A stretch of DNA of 64,000 nt from Deinococcus ruber. GTDB lineage: Bacteria; Deinococcota; Deinococci; Deinococcales; Deinococcaceae. The notes beneath the pieces are model-generated. The model did no database searches. It saw only the letters and a program-made list of their open reading frames with translations, and was not told the DNA's origin. The stretch lies in assembly GCF_014648095.1 (NCBI RefSeq), contig NZ_BMQL01000006.1:127464-191463 (forward strand). Reading direction: 5' to 3'. Positions 16,778 through 26,706 of the stretch are shown here, one piece after another. A program made the position numbers and the translations under genes. The first letter of the stretch is position 1. Each line of letters begins with the position of its first letter.

Positions 16778-18660
16778 CCATCGGCGATTCCGTTCAGAGC
16801 AGTGTGACCCAGACGGCGACCACCCAGCAGGACACGTCCGAAACCAACGCCATCAGCTTTTCGTTCTCGGACAGCGTGGCCGGGTACGTCCAGAGCTTCG
16901 ATGCCGAGAAGCGCCGCTTCGAATTTCGCACCAGCGACGGGCGCATCTTCCAGATACGGCTGAAGGGCGGCACCTACGCCTACCTGGTTCGCAACCTGGG
17001 TGAGCCGTACCTGGACGCTACCGGGCAGATCGACAGCATGCTGGAACCCGGACGCTTCCTGTACGTGTACGGCACGTATTACCCGCAGGAGAACGCGCAT
17101 GTCTTCGAGGCGCAGTTCCTGCTGTTCGTGGGCCGCAAGACGGATGAATTCACCTTCGAGAAGCAGAACTGGTGGATTCATCAGCTGTCCGAGATCGCCC
17201 GCTTCTACCGCAAGGCGCAGTTCGGCACCGGGCCGATCGACTACAAGGATTACCGCACCACCATCAACCTGTCGGGCGCAAGGCCGCTGGACAACTACGT
17301 TCAGGAAACCGACACCATCTCGCGGCTGGTCTACGGCTTCGCCTCGGCCTTCATGCTGACCGGCGAAGACGAATTCCTAGAAGTCGCAGAGAAGGGCACC
17401 GAGTATCTGCGCGACCACATGCGCTTCTTCGACCGCGACGAGAACATCGTGTACTGGTATCACGGCATCAACGTGAAGGGCGCACGCGAGGAGAAGCTGT
17501 TTTCGTCGGAATTCTCGGACGACTACGACGCTGTGCCCGCCTACGAGCAGATCTATGCGCTGGCCGGGCCAATCCAGACCTACCGCGTGACCGGCGACCC
17601 GCGCATTCTGAACGACGCCAACCTGACCATCGACCTGTTCGACCGCTTCTTTCTCGACAAGGAGCGCGGCGGCTACTACTCGCACCTCGACCCGATCACC
17701 CTCGACCCGCTCAGCCCGTCGCTGGGCGAGAACACCGGCAAGAAGAACTGGAATTCCGTGGGCGACCACGCGCCCGCCTACCTGATCAATCTGGTGCTGG
17801 CGACCCGCGACCCGCGCTTCGAAAAGATGCTCGAAGACACCTTCGACACCATCACCAACCACTTTCAGGATTACGACAACAGCCCCTTCGTGCAGGAGAA
17901 ATTCCTCCAGGACTGGTCGCCGGATCGTCAGCACATGTGGCAGCAGAACCGGGGCGTGGTGGGCCACAACCTGAAGATCGCCTGGAATCTGATGCGGATG
18001 TACGGCTCCAAGCCCAAGCCGGAGTACGAGAAGCTGGCCCGCCGCATTGCCGAAGAAATGCCGAAAGTCGGCCTGGACGTACAGCACGGCGGCTGGTACG
18101 ACGTGATGGAACGCGCCCGCTCGCACGGCGATGAGCGTTACCGCTTCGCCTTCCACGACCGCAAGGCCTGGTGGCAGCAGGAACAGGGCATCCTGGCCTA
18201 CCTGATTCTGAACGGCGTGCTGGGCGACGAGGAATATCTGCGTCTGGCCCGCGAATCGAGCGCCTTCTACAATGCCTGGTTCCTGGATCACGACGACGGA
18301 GCCGTGTACTTCAACGTGTTCGCCAACGGCATGCCGTACCTGCTCGGCACCGAGCGCTTCAAGGGCAGCCACTCGATGAGCATGTATCACTCCTCGGAGT
18401 TGTGCTACCTGTCAGCGGTCTACAGCAACTTGCTGATCTTCAAGAAGCCGATGGACTTTTACTTCAAGCCCGAGCCGGGCGGCTTCAAAGACAACATCCT
18501 GTACGTGTCGCCCGACATCCTGCCGCCCGGACGCGTCAAGATCAGCGCCGTGACCATCGACGGCAAGCCCTACGACAACTACGACGCCGACGATCTGAGC
18601 GTCAAGCTGCCGGAATCCGACGTGCGTGTGAAAGTCATGGTGACGTTGCAGCCGATCTGA
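16774..18660 (+). CDS. AGE-family (N-acylglucosamine 2-epimerase-like) protein with N-terminal extension
   Basis: A 628-residue protein. Residues about 150-560 form an (alpha/alpha)6-barrel of the AGE type: helices such as TISRLVYGFASAFMLTGEDEFLEVAEKG, the strand-turn GGYYSHLDP, the His segment NRGVVGHNLKIAWNLMRM near 400, and WWQQEQGILAYL near 455. AGE enzymes epimerise or isomerise sugars. Residues 1-130 are a beta-rich extension of unknown role and the C-terminus (after 560) adds another beta region. It overlaps the VOC gene by 4 bases. It resembles, as I recall, Slr1855 in the cyanobacterial icfG cluster, which also stands next to a STAS antagonist gene. The substrate is not known. Confidence 0.8.
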   Translation: MTIGDSVQSSVTQTATTQQDTSETNAISFSFSDSVAGYVQSFDAEKRRFEFRTSDGRIFQIRLKGGTYAYLVRNLGEPYLDATGQIDSMLEPGRFLYVYGTYYPQENAHVFEAQFLLFVGRKTDEFTFEKQNWWIHQLSEIARFYRKAQFGTGPIDYKDYRTTINLSGARPLDNYVQETDTISRLVYGFASAFMLTGEDEFLEVAEKGTEYLRDHMRFFDRDENIVYWYHGINVKGAREEKLFSSEFSDDYDAVPAYEQIYALAGPIQTYRVTGDPRILNDANLTIDLFDRFFLDKERGGYYSHLDPITLDPLSPSLGENTGKKNWNSVGDHAPAYLINLVLATRDPRFEKMLEDTFDTITNHFQDYDNSPFVQEKFLQDWSPDRQHMWQQNRGVVGHNLKIAWNLMRMYGSKPKPEYEKLARRIAEEMPKVGLDVQHGGWYDVMERARSHGDERYRFAFHDRKAWWQQEQGILAYLILNGVLGDEEYLRLARESSAFYNAWFLDHDDGAVYFNVFANGMPYLLGTERFKGSHSMSMYHSSELCYLSAVYSNLLIFKKPMDFYFKPEPGGFKDNILYVSPDILPPGRVKISAVTIDGKPYDNYDADDLSVKLPESDVRVKVMVTLQPI

Positions 18661-18667
18661 ACTGAGC

Positions 18668-18694
18668 GCCCGCGCCAAAAGCCTTGGCGCGGGC
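18668..18694. other. Perfect 11-bp hairpin between AGE and STAS genes
   Basis: GCCCGCGCCAA (18668-18678), five-base loop, TTGGCGCGGGC (18684-18694). No T tract follows. In the 68-base gap it may set different transcript levels for enzyme and regulator, or mark an RNA processing point. Confidence 0.5.
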
Positions 18695-18728
18695 TGCACC
18701 TGGCAGACCATTCACCACGGGGGACAGC

Positions 18729-19060
18729 ATGGAAATCACCTCAGAACAGGTACAGAACGTCACGGTCATCACCCTGAAGGGCGACATCGACGGCAAGACG
18801 GCCGGCACCACCCAGCAGACGGTGTTGCCGATGATTCCCAGCGACGGGCGGCTGCTGCTCGATATGAGCGCCGTACCGTACATGTCGAGCGCGGGCCTGC
18901 GGATGCTGCTGCTGATCTACCGGCAGGCACAGAGCAAACACAGCGAGGTCGCGCTGGTCGGCCTGACCGACGACATCAAGGACACCATGTCGGCCACCGG
19001 ATTCCTCAGCTACTTTCTGACCGCTGCCGACGTGGCAGCGGGCGTGAAGAGTTTCAGCGC

Positions 19061-19064
<4 letters not shown>
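18729..19064 (+). CDS. STAS-domain anti-sigma factor antagonist 1
   Basis: A 111-residue single STAS domain of the SpoIIAA/RsbV type. The phosphorylatable serine lies in YMSSAGLRML (Ser53/Ser54). A partner kinase of the RsbW type phosphorylates such proteins, and a PP2C phosphatase reverses this; both activities appear fused in the protein encoded 2 kb downstream. ATG 18729 is preferred to the longer frame because GGGGA precedes it. Its stop overlaps the GlgX start (ATGA), so antagonist and debranching enzyme are translated together. Confidence 0.88.
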
Positions 19065-21211
<2,147 letters not shown>

Positions 21212-21298
21212 ATCCTGCGCCCTTCCCCGCCGACTTCATCCTTCCGTTGATCCACCCTCACTGCTCTGGGCCAGCTCCGGCCCCTAAAGGAAACCCTC

Positions 21299-21622
21299 AT
21301 GGCCTTTGACGCAACTCTTGAAACCACCCCCGACGCCGCCATCATCACCCTTTCCGGCGAACTCGACGCCTCCGCCGCCCCCAAATTCCGCACCGCCATC
21401 GAGCAGGCCGCCGAGAGCAGCCCGACCCGTCTGGTGCTGATGATGCAGAACCTCGATTACATGGCGTCGGCTGGCCTGCGGGCGCTGGTCTTCGCCAAGC
21501 AGAAGATGGGCAGCGGCGTCGAACTGTACGTGATCGGCGCACAGGAAGCGGTGGCCGAGACCATCGAACTGACCGGATTTCAGCACAGCGTCACCATGCA
21601 GAGCGAATACCAGCCCGTATAA
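21299..21622 (+). CDS. STAS-domain anti-sigma factor antagonist 2
   Basis: A 107-residue STAS domain, with the candidate phosphorylation site Ser57 in YMASAGLRAL. AAAGGA precedes the ATG. It is clearly a paralogue of the antagonist encoded at 18729 but not identical, so each may bind a different partner or respond with a different threshold. The kinase/phosphatase gene follows 78 bases later. Confidence 0.88.
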   Translation: MAFDATLETTPDAAIITLSGELDASAAPKFRTAIEQAAESSPTRLVLMMQNLDYMASAGLRALVFAKQKMGSGVELYVIGAQEAVAETIELTGFQHSVTMQSEYQPV

Positions 21623-21700
21623 GCGCCCACCGATCTGGCGTGACCGAGTGCCGACAAGCGCCGAGCACGCCACCCACGGCCCGAAAAGAATGAGGACAAG

Positions 21701-23422
21701 GTGACTGCGACTGAACTGCTGACTGTTCCGGGCAATCTGGACGCGCTCGACGATATTGCAACCTATGTGCTGAACGCGGCGACGCAGGCGGGGCTTGACC
21801 GCAAGAGCGCGTATCGGCTGCGCCTGGCCGTCGATGAAATCGCCACCAACATCGTGACGCACGGCTACGAGGAAACGGGCCAGGAAGGACCGATCTGGGT
21901 ACAGGCCAACCTGCTGCCGCAGATGCTGACCATCGTGCTGGAAGACGAAGCGCCCGAGTACGACCCGCTGAACACGCCGACCCCCGACGATCTGGACGCC
22001 CCCATCGAGGACCGTCAGATCGGCGGGCTGGGCGTGTACCTGACCCTGCGGGGCGTGGACGAATTTCATTACGAGCGTGCGGGGGCGCGAAACCGCAACG
22101 TCTTTACCATGCGGCGCGGCACCAGAGACGTTCCCGCCGAGGTCAGCCCCGCCGGACTGACGCTGCTGGTGTACTCTCCCAATCCGGCGGTCGTGGGCAG
22201 TCTGACCACCACGCTGCGCGGACTGGGCTACAGCGTGGAAGTGGTGACCAGTCCGGAGGCGGCCCAGCAGATGATTACGGGCGGCGAGGCCAGCGCCCTG
22301 CTGATCTCTGACAGCACGCCCGTCCACGACGTGAAGACGCTGCTTGCCATGAGCGCCGAACAGGAAGTCGGCAAGCGCCCGGCTCTGCTGGCCTACACCC
22401 AGCATCTGGTGCAGCCCGAGCGACTGAAGACGCTGCTGGATCTGGGCATTCCCGATTACCTGAGCCTGCCCCTCGACCCGGCACTGGTGCGTGCCCGTAT
22501 CGCGGCCGCCGTCGAACTGCGTCGCCTGAGCGATCACTCCGAGGGTGCCCGCAAGGACGCCGAATGGCTGCTGATCGAGCGCGACGTGCAGATCGGGCGC
22601 GACATCCAGCTCAGCTTCCTGCCGCAGACCCTGCCACAGCCGCCCGGCTGGGAACTGGCGGCGTACTTCCGGCCCGCCCGCGAGGTCGCCGGAGACTTCT
22701 ATGACGCCTTCGAGCTGACCAACGGGCGCAGGCTGGGCTTCGTGATCGCCGATGTCTGCGACAAGGGTGTGGGCGCGGCGCTGTTCATGGCGCTGTTCAA
22801 GACCCTGATTCGCTGGGGAGCGCAGCAGAACGTGAATCTGGGTTGGCTCGACACCGCCAGCACGTCGGTGACGCAGAACCGCGAATGGCTGAAAAGCTCT
22901 CCCGAGGCGCGTCGCCAGAGCCTGCCCAGCATCGGCACCGGGTCGCTGCTCAACGCCATCGCGGGCACCAACCGCTATATCGTCGAAAACCACGGCATGA
23001 CCGGGTATTTCGCCACGGTGTTCTTCGGCATTCTCGATCCTCAGAACGGCAACCTGATCTATATCAATGCCGGACACAACCCGCCGTTTATTCTGCGGGC
23101 CAACGGCGACCAGGAGCTGCTCAAGCCCACCGGGCCAGCCGTGGGCATGCTGCTCGACGGCGTGTTCAACATCCAGCAGGCCAAGCTGATGCCGGGCGAT
23201 ACGCTGTTTGCCTACACTGACGGCGTGACGGACGCCAAGGACATTCACGGTCAGTTCTTCTCGATGCACCACCTGACCGAGCTGATGCAGAAGCCGCCGT
23301 CTTCGGCCAACGGTGCCGTCAACAGGGTGCGCGATCAGCTTCTGGAGCATATTGGAGCCGCTGCCCAGTTCGACGACATCACCATGATCTGCGTACGGCG
23401 CGATCAGGGCACGCCTCTATGA
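21701..23422 (+). CDS. RsbW-like kinase / degenerate receiver / PP2C (SpoIIE) phosphatase fusion
   Basis: A 573-residue cytoplasmic protein with three domains. Residues 5-140 are an RsbW-type GHKL kinase (N box LAVDEIATNIVTHG with Glu46 and Asn50; G2 RQIGGLGVYL). Residues 150-275 are receiver-like: Asp204 is present, but the N-terminal acidic pair is replaced by SPN and the usual KP by LP, so phosphorylation is doubtful. Residues 290-570 are a SpoIIE-type PP2C phosphatase with GDFYD (Asp332), ADVCDKG (Asp351, Asp354), YTDGVTD (Asp507) and FDDIT (Asp558/559). The protein could both phosphorylate and dephosphorylate the two STAS proteins encoded just upstream. SypE of Vibrio fischeri has the same order of domains. 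GTG 21701 follows GAGGA. Confidence 0.9.
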   Translation: MTATELLTVPGNLDALDDIATYVLNAATQAGLDRKSAYRLRLAVDEIATNIVTHGYEETGQEGPIWVQANLLPQMLTIVLEDEAPEYDPLNTPTPDDLDAPIEDRQIGGLGVYLTLRGVDEFHYERAGARNRNVFTMRRGTRDVPAEVSPAGLTLLVYSPNPAVVGSLTTTLRGLGYSVEVVTSPEAAQQMITGGEASALLISDSTPVHDVKTLLAMSAEQEVGKRPALLAYTQHLVQPERLKTLLDLGIPDYLSLPLDPALVRARIAAAVELRRLSDHSEGARKDAEWLLIERDVQIGRDIQLSFLPQTLPQPPGWELAAYFRPAREVAGDFYDAFELTNGRRLGFVIADVCDKGVGAALFMALFKTLIRWGAQQNVNLGWLDTASTSVTQNREWLKSSPEARRQSLPSIGTGSLLNAIAGTNRYIVENHGMTGYFATVFFGILDPQNGNLIYINAGHNPPFILRANGDQELLKPTGPAVGMLLDGVFNIQQAKLMPGDTLFAYTDGVTDAKDIHGQFFSMHHLTELMQKPPSSANGAVNRVRDQLLEHIGAAAQFDDITMICVRRDQGTPL

Positions 23423-23546
23423 GCGGCCGTCTCCGCCAGATTTCGGAACTGTCCGTTCTGCGCCACGCTGCACCGACCGCGCCTTCTCCCCTCGCGCTCA
23501 CGCCACTTCTGGCAGACACGGGGCGACTCCAGCAAAGGAATTTTGC

Positions 23547-24305
23547 GTGCCACACATAATTTCTGTGCATTCGTTTCGCGGTGGAACCGGGAAATCGAAT
23601 ACCACCGCCAATCTGGGAACGCTGTATGCCCTTCAGGGCTACCGGGTGGGCATCATCGACACCGACATCCAGTCGCCCGGTATTCACGTCCTCTTCAACC
23701 TCGAACCCGACGCGATGAAGCATACCCTCAACGATTACCTGTGGGGCCGCTGCAACATCGAAGACGCCGCACACGACGTGTCCGGGCAGATCGACCCCGA
23801 TATGAAGGGCCGCATTCTGCTGGTGCCTTCGAGCATCAAGACCAACGAGATCAGCCGGGTGCTGCGCGAAGGCTACGACGTGGGCCTGCTCAACGACGGT
23901 TTTCAACGACTGATCGAGCAGCTCGATCTCGATATCCTGATGATCGATACCCACCCCGGCGTGGGCGAGGAAACACTGCTCTCGATTGCCATCAGCGACG
24001 CGCTGGTGATCGTGATGCGCCCCGACCAGCAGGACTTCCAGGGCACCAGCGTGACCGTCGAGATCGGGCGGCATCTGGACGTACCGAAGATGATGATCGT
24101 GGTGAACAAAGCGCCCGCCGTGTTCGACGAGGCCGACATCAAACGCAATGTCGAGAGCGCGTACAGCTGCGAGGTGGCCGCGATCTTCCCGCACTCCGAC
24201 GAGATCATGACCCTGGCGAGCGGCGGCGTGTTCGTGGCACGTTACCCCAACCACCTGATTACCCAGCGCTACCGTGAAGTGACAGGCATGCTGCTGGCTC
24301 CCTGA
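23547..24305 (+). CDS. ParA/MinD-like ATPase 1 with altered signature lysine
   Basis: A 252-residue deviant-Walker-A ATPase. The P loop is HSFRGGTGKSN: the ATP-binding Lys16 is present, but the signature lysine that defines ParA/MinD proteins is Arg11. Switch I is DTDIQSPG (Asp38, Asp40) and Walker B/A' lies in MIDTHPGVGEE. The middle has RPDQQDFQGT, shared with the second ATPase of this window. It has no amphipathic MinD-type C-terminal helix that I can see. GTG 23547 follows AAGGA at seven bases. Such proteins usually form ATP-dependent dimers that position cargo or control partner proteins. Confidence 0.85.
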   Translation: MPHIISVHSFRGGTGKSNTTANLGTLYALQGYRVGIIDTDIQSPGIHVLFNLEPDAMKHTLNDYLWGRCNIEDAAHDVSGQIDPDMKGRILLVPSSIKTNEISRVLREGYDVGLLNDGFQRLIEQLDLDILMIDTHPGVGEETLLSIAISDALVIVMRPDQQDFQGTSVTVEIGRHLDVPKMMIVVNKAPAVFDEADIKRNVESAYSCEVAAIFPHSDEIMTLASGGVFVARYPNHLITQRYREVTGMLLAP

Positions 24306-24455
24306 GACGCTGTGCCTGCATTCGGGCCGCTCTGAATCTGTGGCGCTCAGAGCGACCTGCACGGGCAGGAACAGAGCTGGCGGGCGTCAGCCCCGACGGT
24401 CTGCCAGATCGGCTTCCTGAATTCTGGTACAGCCTTCCACTTCCGGGAGACAGCT

Positions 24456-24806
24456 ATGAGTACATACAGCATGATTCTCGAAGAACTCTCTGGCTGGCCT
24501 AGAAGTGAGGGCGTGAAGATCAGCGATCTGCTGAGCCTGAGCGAGCCGCTGCGGGGCACGCTGAACACCGTGATCCGCGAAGGCAGCGTGCCCCTCCAGT
24601 TCTTTGCCGACCGGCTGCAACTCGGCCCGGAACAGACCAACACCGTCGTTGATCTTCTGCTCGATCACGGCTTTCTGAAAGAAGCTCAGACCGTGGAAAG
24701 CGGTGAAGTGGAATACCGGTTGTGGCACGCACAGGCCCACCGGCGCAGCAAAGGCCTCGATCTGTGGTCGAAGGTCTCGGAAATCTTCGAACCCCCCGAA
24801 CACTGA
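24456..24806 (+). CDS. Small winged-helix-like protein
   Basis: A 116-residue protein with no family that I can name. Residues about 20-75 read as a winged helix: SDLLSLSEPLRGTLNTVIREG, a helix with PLQFFADRLQLGPEQTNTVVDLLLDHGFLKE, then a short beta hairpin EVEYRLWHAQ. The last 30 residues form an amphipathic helix. It is preceded by GGGAGA. Placed between a ParA-like ATPase and a HAMP sensor, it may act as a DNA-binding or protein-binding adaptor. Confidence 0.65.
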   Translation: MSTYSMILEELSGWPRSEGVKISDLLSLSEPLRGTLNTVIREGSVPLQFFADRLQLGPEQTNTVVDLLLDHGFLKEAQTVESGEVEYRLWHAQAHRRSKGLDLWSKVSEIFEPPEH

Positions 24807-24928
24807 AGGCCGTTTGAGGCCGACAAAGCAAGGCAGGAAACACGCAGCCACAGGCATTCTGACCCCTCAAGAGCAACAACATCGGAGCGGCACACCCGCC
24901 GTTCAGAGGTGATACCAAGGAGGTAGGT

Positions 24929-25954
24929 ATGGCGGTACCCGTTCGGCGAACCATGTTTCTGAGCCTGCGGCTGAAGATGCTGCTGGCATTCTCGCTGGTC
25001 TTCGCCCTGGTATTCGCCGCTGCGTTCTGGTGGTTTTACCTCTTCTCGACTGGTTCGGCCACCGATCATGTCCGCACGCACGTTCAGACGTATCTGACGG
25101 CGACGGCGCTGGGCATCAACGGCGACGAATTCGCGCAGCTCAGCCGCCTGCCTGCCGGTGCAGAGCCCAACTCGCCGATTTACCGCAAGCAACAGGCGTG
25201 GCTGCGACAACTGCACACCATCGAACCCAAAGAGGTGTCGTACACCTTCGTGAAGGGGCCGAAACCCGGCGAGGTGCTGTGGATCGGAGACATTTTCCGC
25301 GACAAGGACGCGAAGCGGGCCACCACCTTCATGGCGGGCTACGACATCAGCAAACCGCAGATCCAGGACGCATTCGGCGGCAGCCTCATCAATCTGACGC
25401 CGTACCACGACCGCTGGGGCTACTGGGTGTCGGGCTACATGCCGATTTTCAACAGCCGTCAGCAGGTGGTCGGCGGAATCGGCGTGGATTTCAGTGCGCT
25501 GCACGTGATTCAGGTGCAGGAGGCGATCCGCGACAAGATCTGGCTGGTCTTCCTGTTCACGTATCTGGTGGTCTTTACCTTCGTGTATTTCTTCTCGGCG
25601 CTGCTGGCTCAGCCGATTGACCGCCTGACACGGATGGCCTCAAAGGTCGGCAAGGGTGATTACAGCGGGAATTTCGCCAATTTTGGGCGTTCGAGGCTGC
25701 GCGACGAGATCAGTATTTTAGGCGCGGTATTCGCCAGCATGGTGGGGCAGGTCCACGAGCGCGAGATGAATCTGAAGCGCGAGGTACAGGGCCTGCGAAT
25801 CGAAATCGACCAGAGCCGGAAGGCAAAACAGGTGAATGAAATCGTGGACACCGACTTCTTCCGCGATCTGAAAGGCAAAGCACAGGCCATGCGGAGCCGC
25901 GCTCAGCAGGTGGGCACACTGACCGACCCACCAGTTCAGGAGCTGCTCAAATGA
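24929..25954 (+). CDS. Output-less membrane sensor with HAMP domain, paralogue 2
   Basis: A 341-residue protein. N-terminal membrane segment at about residues 15-40 (MLLAFSLVFALVFAAAFWWFY), an extracytoplasmic Cache-like region of about 150 residues (YTFVKGPKPGEVLWIGD, WGYWVSGYMPIFNSRQQVVGG), a second membrane segment near 205 (IWLVFLFTYLVVFTFVYFF), HAMP (QPIDRLTRMASKVGKGDYSG) and a coiled coil. The tail ends with LRIEID, NEIVDTDFFRDLK and AQAMRSR, nearly the same as in the proteins at 5829 and 29766. It carries no catalytic output. The RBS AAGGAGGT precedes ATG 24929, and its stop overlaps the second ParA-like gene in an ATGA, which marks the ATPase as its likely partner. Confidence 0.85.
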   Translation: MAVPVRRTMFLSLRLKMLLAFSLVFALVFAAAFWWFYLFSTGSATDHVRTHVQTYLTATALGINGDEFAQLSRLPAGAEPNSPIYRKQQAWLRQLHTIEPKEVSYTFVKGPKPGEVLWIGDIFRDKDAKRATTFMAGYDISKPQIQDAFGGSLINLTPYHDRWGYWVSGYMPIFNSRQQVVGGIGVDFSALHVIQVQEAIRDKIWLVFLFTYLVVFTFVYFFSALLAQPIDRLTRMASKVGKGDYSGNFANFGRSRLRDEISILGAVFASMVGQVHEREMNLKREVQGLRIEIDQSRKAKQVNEIVDTDFFRDLKGKAQAMRSRAQQVGTLTDPPVQELLK

Positions 25955-26706
25955 GCGCCTACGTCGTGACGCTGCACTCGTTCATGCGCGGCACCGGAAA
26001 ATCGACGCTGACCGCCCGGCTGGGACGCCTGCTGAGCCGGGACGCACGGGTCGCGGTGATCGACGGCGACCTGACCGCGCCCTCACAATCACAGCTTCTG
26101 AAGGTCAGCCCCGTGGAGGGCCGCACGCTCAACGATTTTCTGGCAGGGCGGTGTTCGGCAGCCGACACCGCGCTGGAAGTTCCGACTGAGACCTGGCTCG
26201 GAGCGCCAACGCCTGCCGACGGCTGCCTGTATCTGGTGCCCGCCAGCGACCAGCCACATCATCTGAGTCAGGTCGCACGCTCGGAAATGCCCTTCGATGA
26301 GCTGGCTCAGGGCCTGCAGGACCTCTCGGCAGCGCTGCGGCTCGACCTGATCCTGCTGGAAGCTGCCGCCGGACTGAGTGGCCTGTCGCTGCCGCCCCTG
26401 GCCCTGGCCGACGAACTGGCCCTGGTGATGCGGCTCGATCAGAAGGACTATCAGGGAACCGGCGTCACGCTCGACGTGGCACGGCGGCTGGGCGTGCAGC
26501 AGGCCCGGCTGATCGTGAATATGGTGCCGGTCGGCTACGATCTGAAACAGGTCGAGGCCACGGTCGCCAGCACCTACGACGCGCCCGTCACGGCTCTGTC
26601 GCTGCCAGAACCCACCCTGGCCTTCGACGTGCCCGAACTGAGCCAGGTGGGACGCGCCCTGCTGACCAGCAGCCATCATCAGGGGCGGGGGGGGCCGCTC
26701 AGGTGA
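25951..26706 (+). CDS. ParA/MinD-like ATPase 2, signature lysine replaced
   Basis: A 251-residue paralogue of the ATPase at 23547; both share HSF before the P loop, TLND(Y/F)L.GRC, and D-Q-x-D-(F/Y)-QGT. The P loop is HSFMRGTGKST: Lys17 is kept, but the signature-lysine position is Met12, and the following Gly is Arg13. The switch region is DGDLTAPSQS. Loss of the intermolecular lysine would normally weaken ATP hydrolysis, so this copy may be a slow or regulatory partner of ATPase 1. It overlaps genes on both sides by 4 bases. Confidence 0.85.
   Translation: MSAYVVTLHSFMRGTGKSTLTARLGRLLSRDARVAVIDGDLTAPSQSQLLKVSPVEGRTLNDFLAGRCSAADTALEVPTETWLGAPTPADGCLYLVPASDQPHHLSQVARSEMPFDELAQGLQDLSAALRLDLILLEAAAGLSGLSLPPLALADELALVMRLDQKDYQGTGVTLDVARRLGVQQARLIVNMVPVGYDLKQVEATVASTYDAPVTALSLPEPTLAFDVPELSQVGRALLTSSHHQGRGGPLR

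Noticed and set aside
21284..23350. 688-codon minus-strand frame opposite STAS 2 and the kinase-phosphatase
   Set aside because: A codon-phase shadow; the plus-strand proteins carry all the catalytic motifs.
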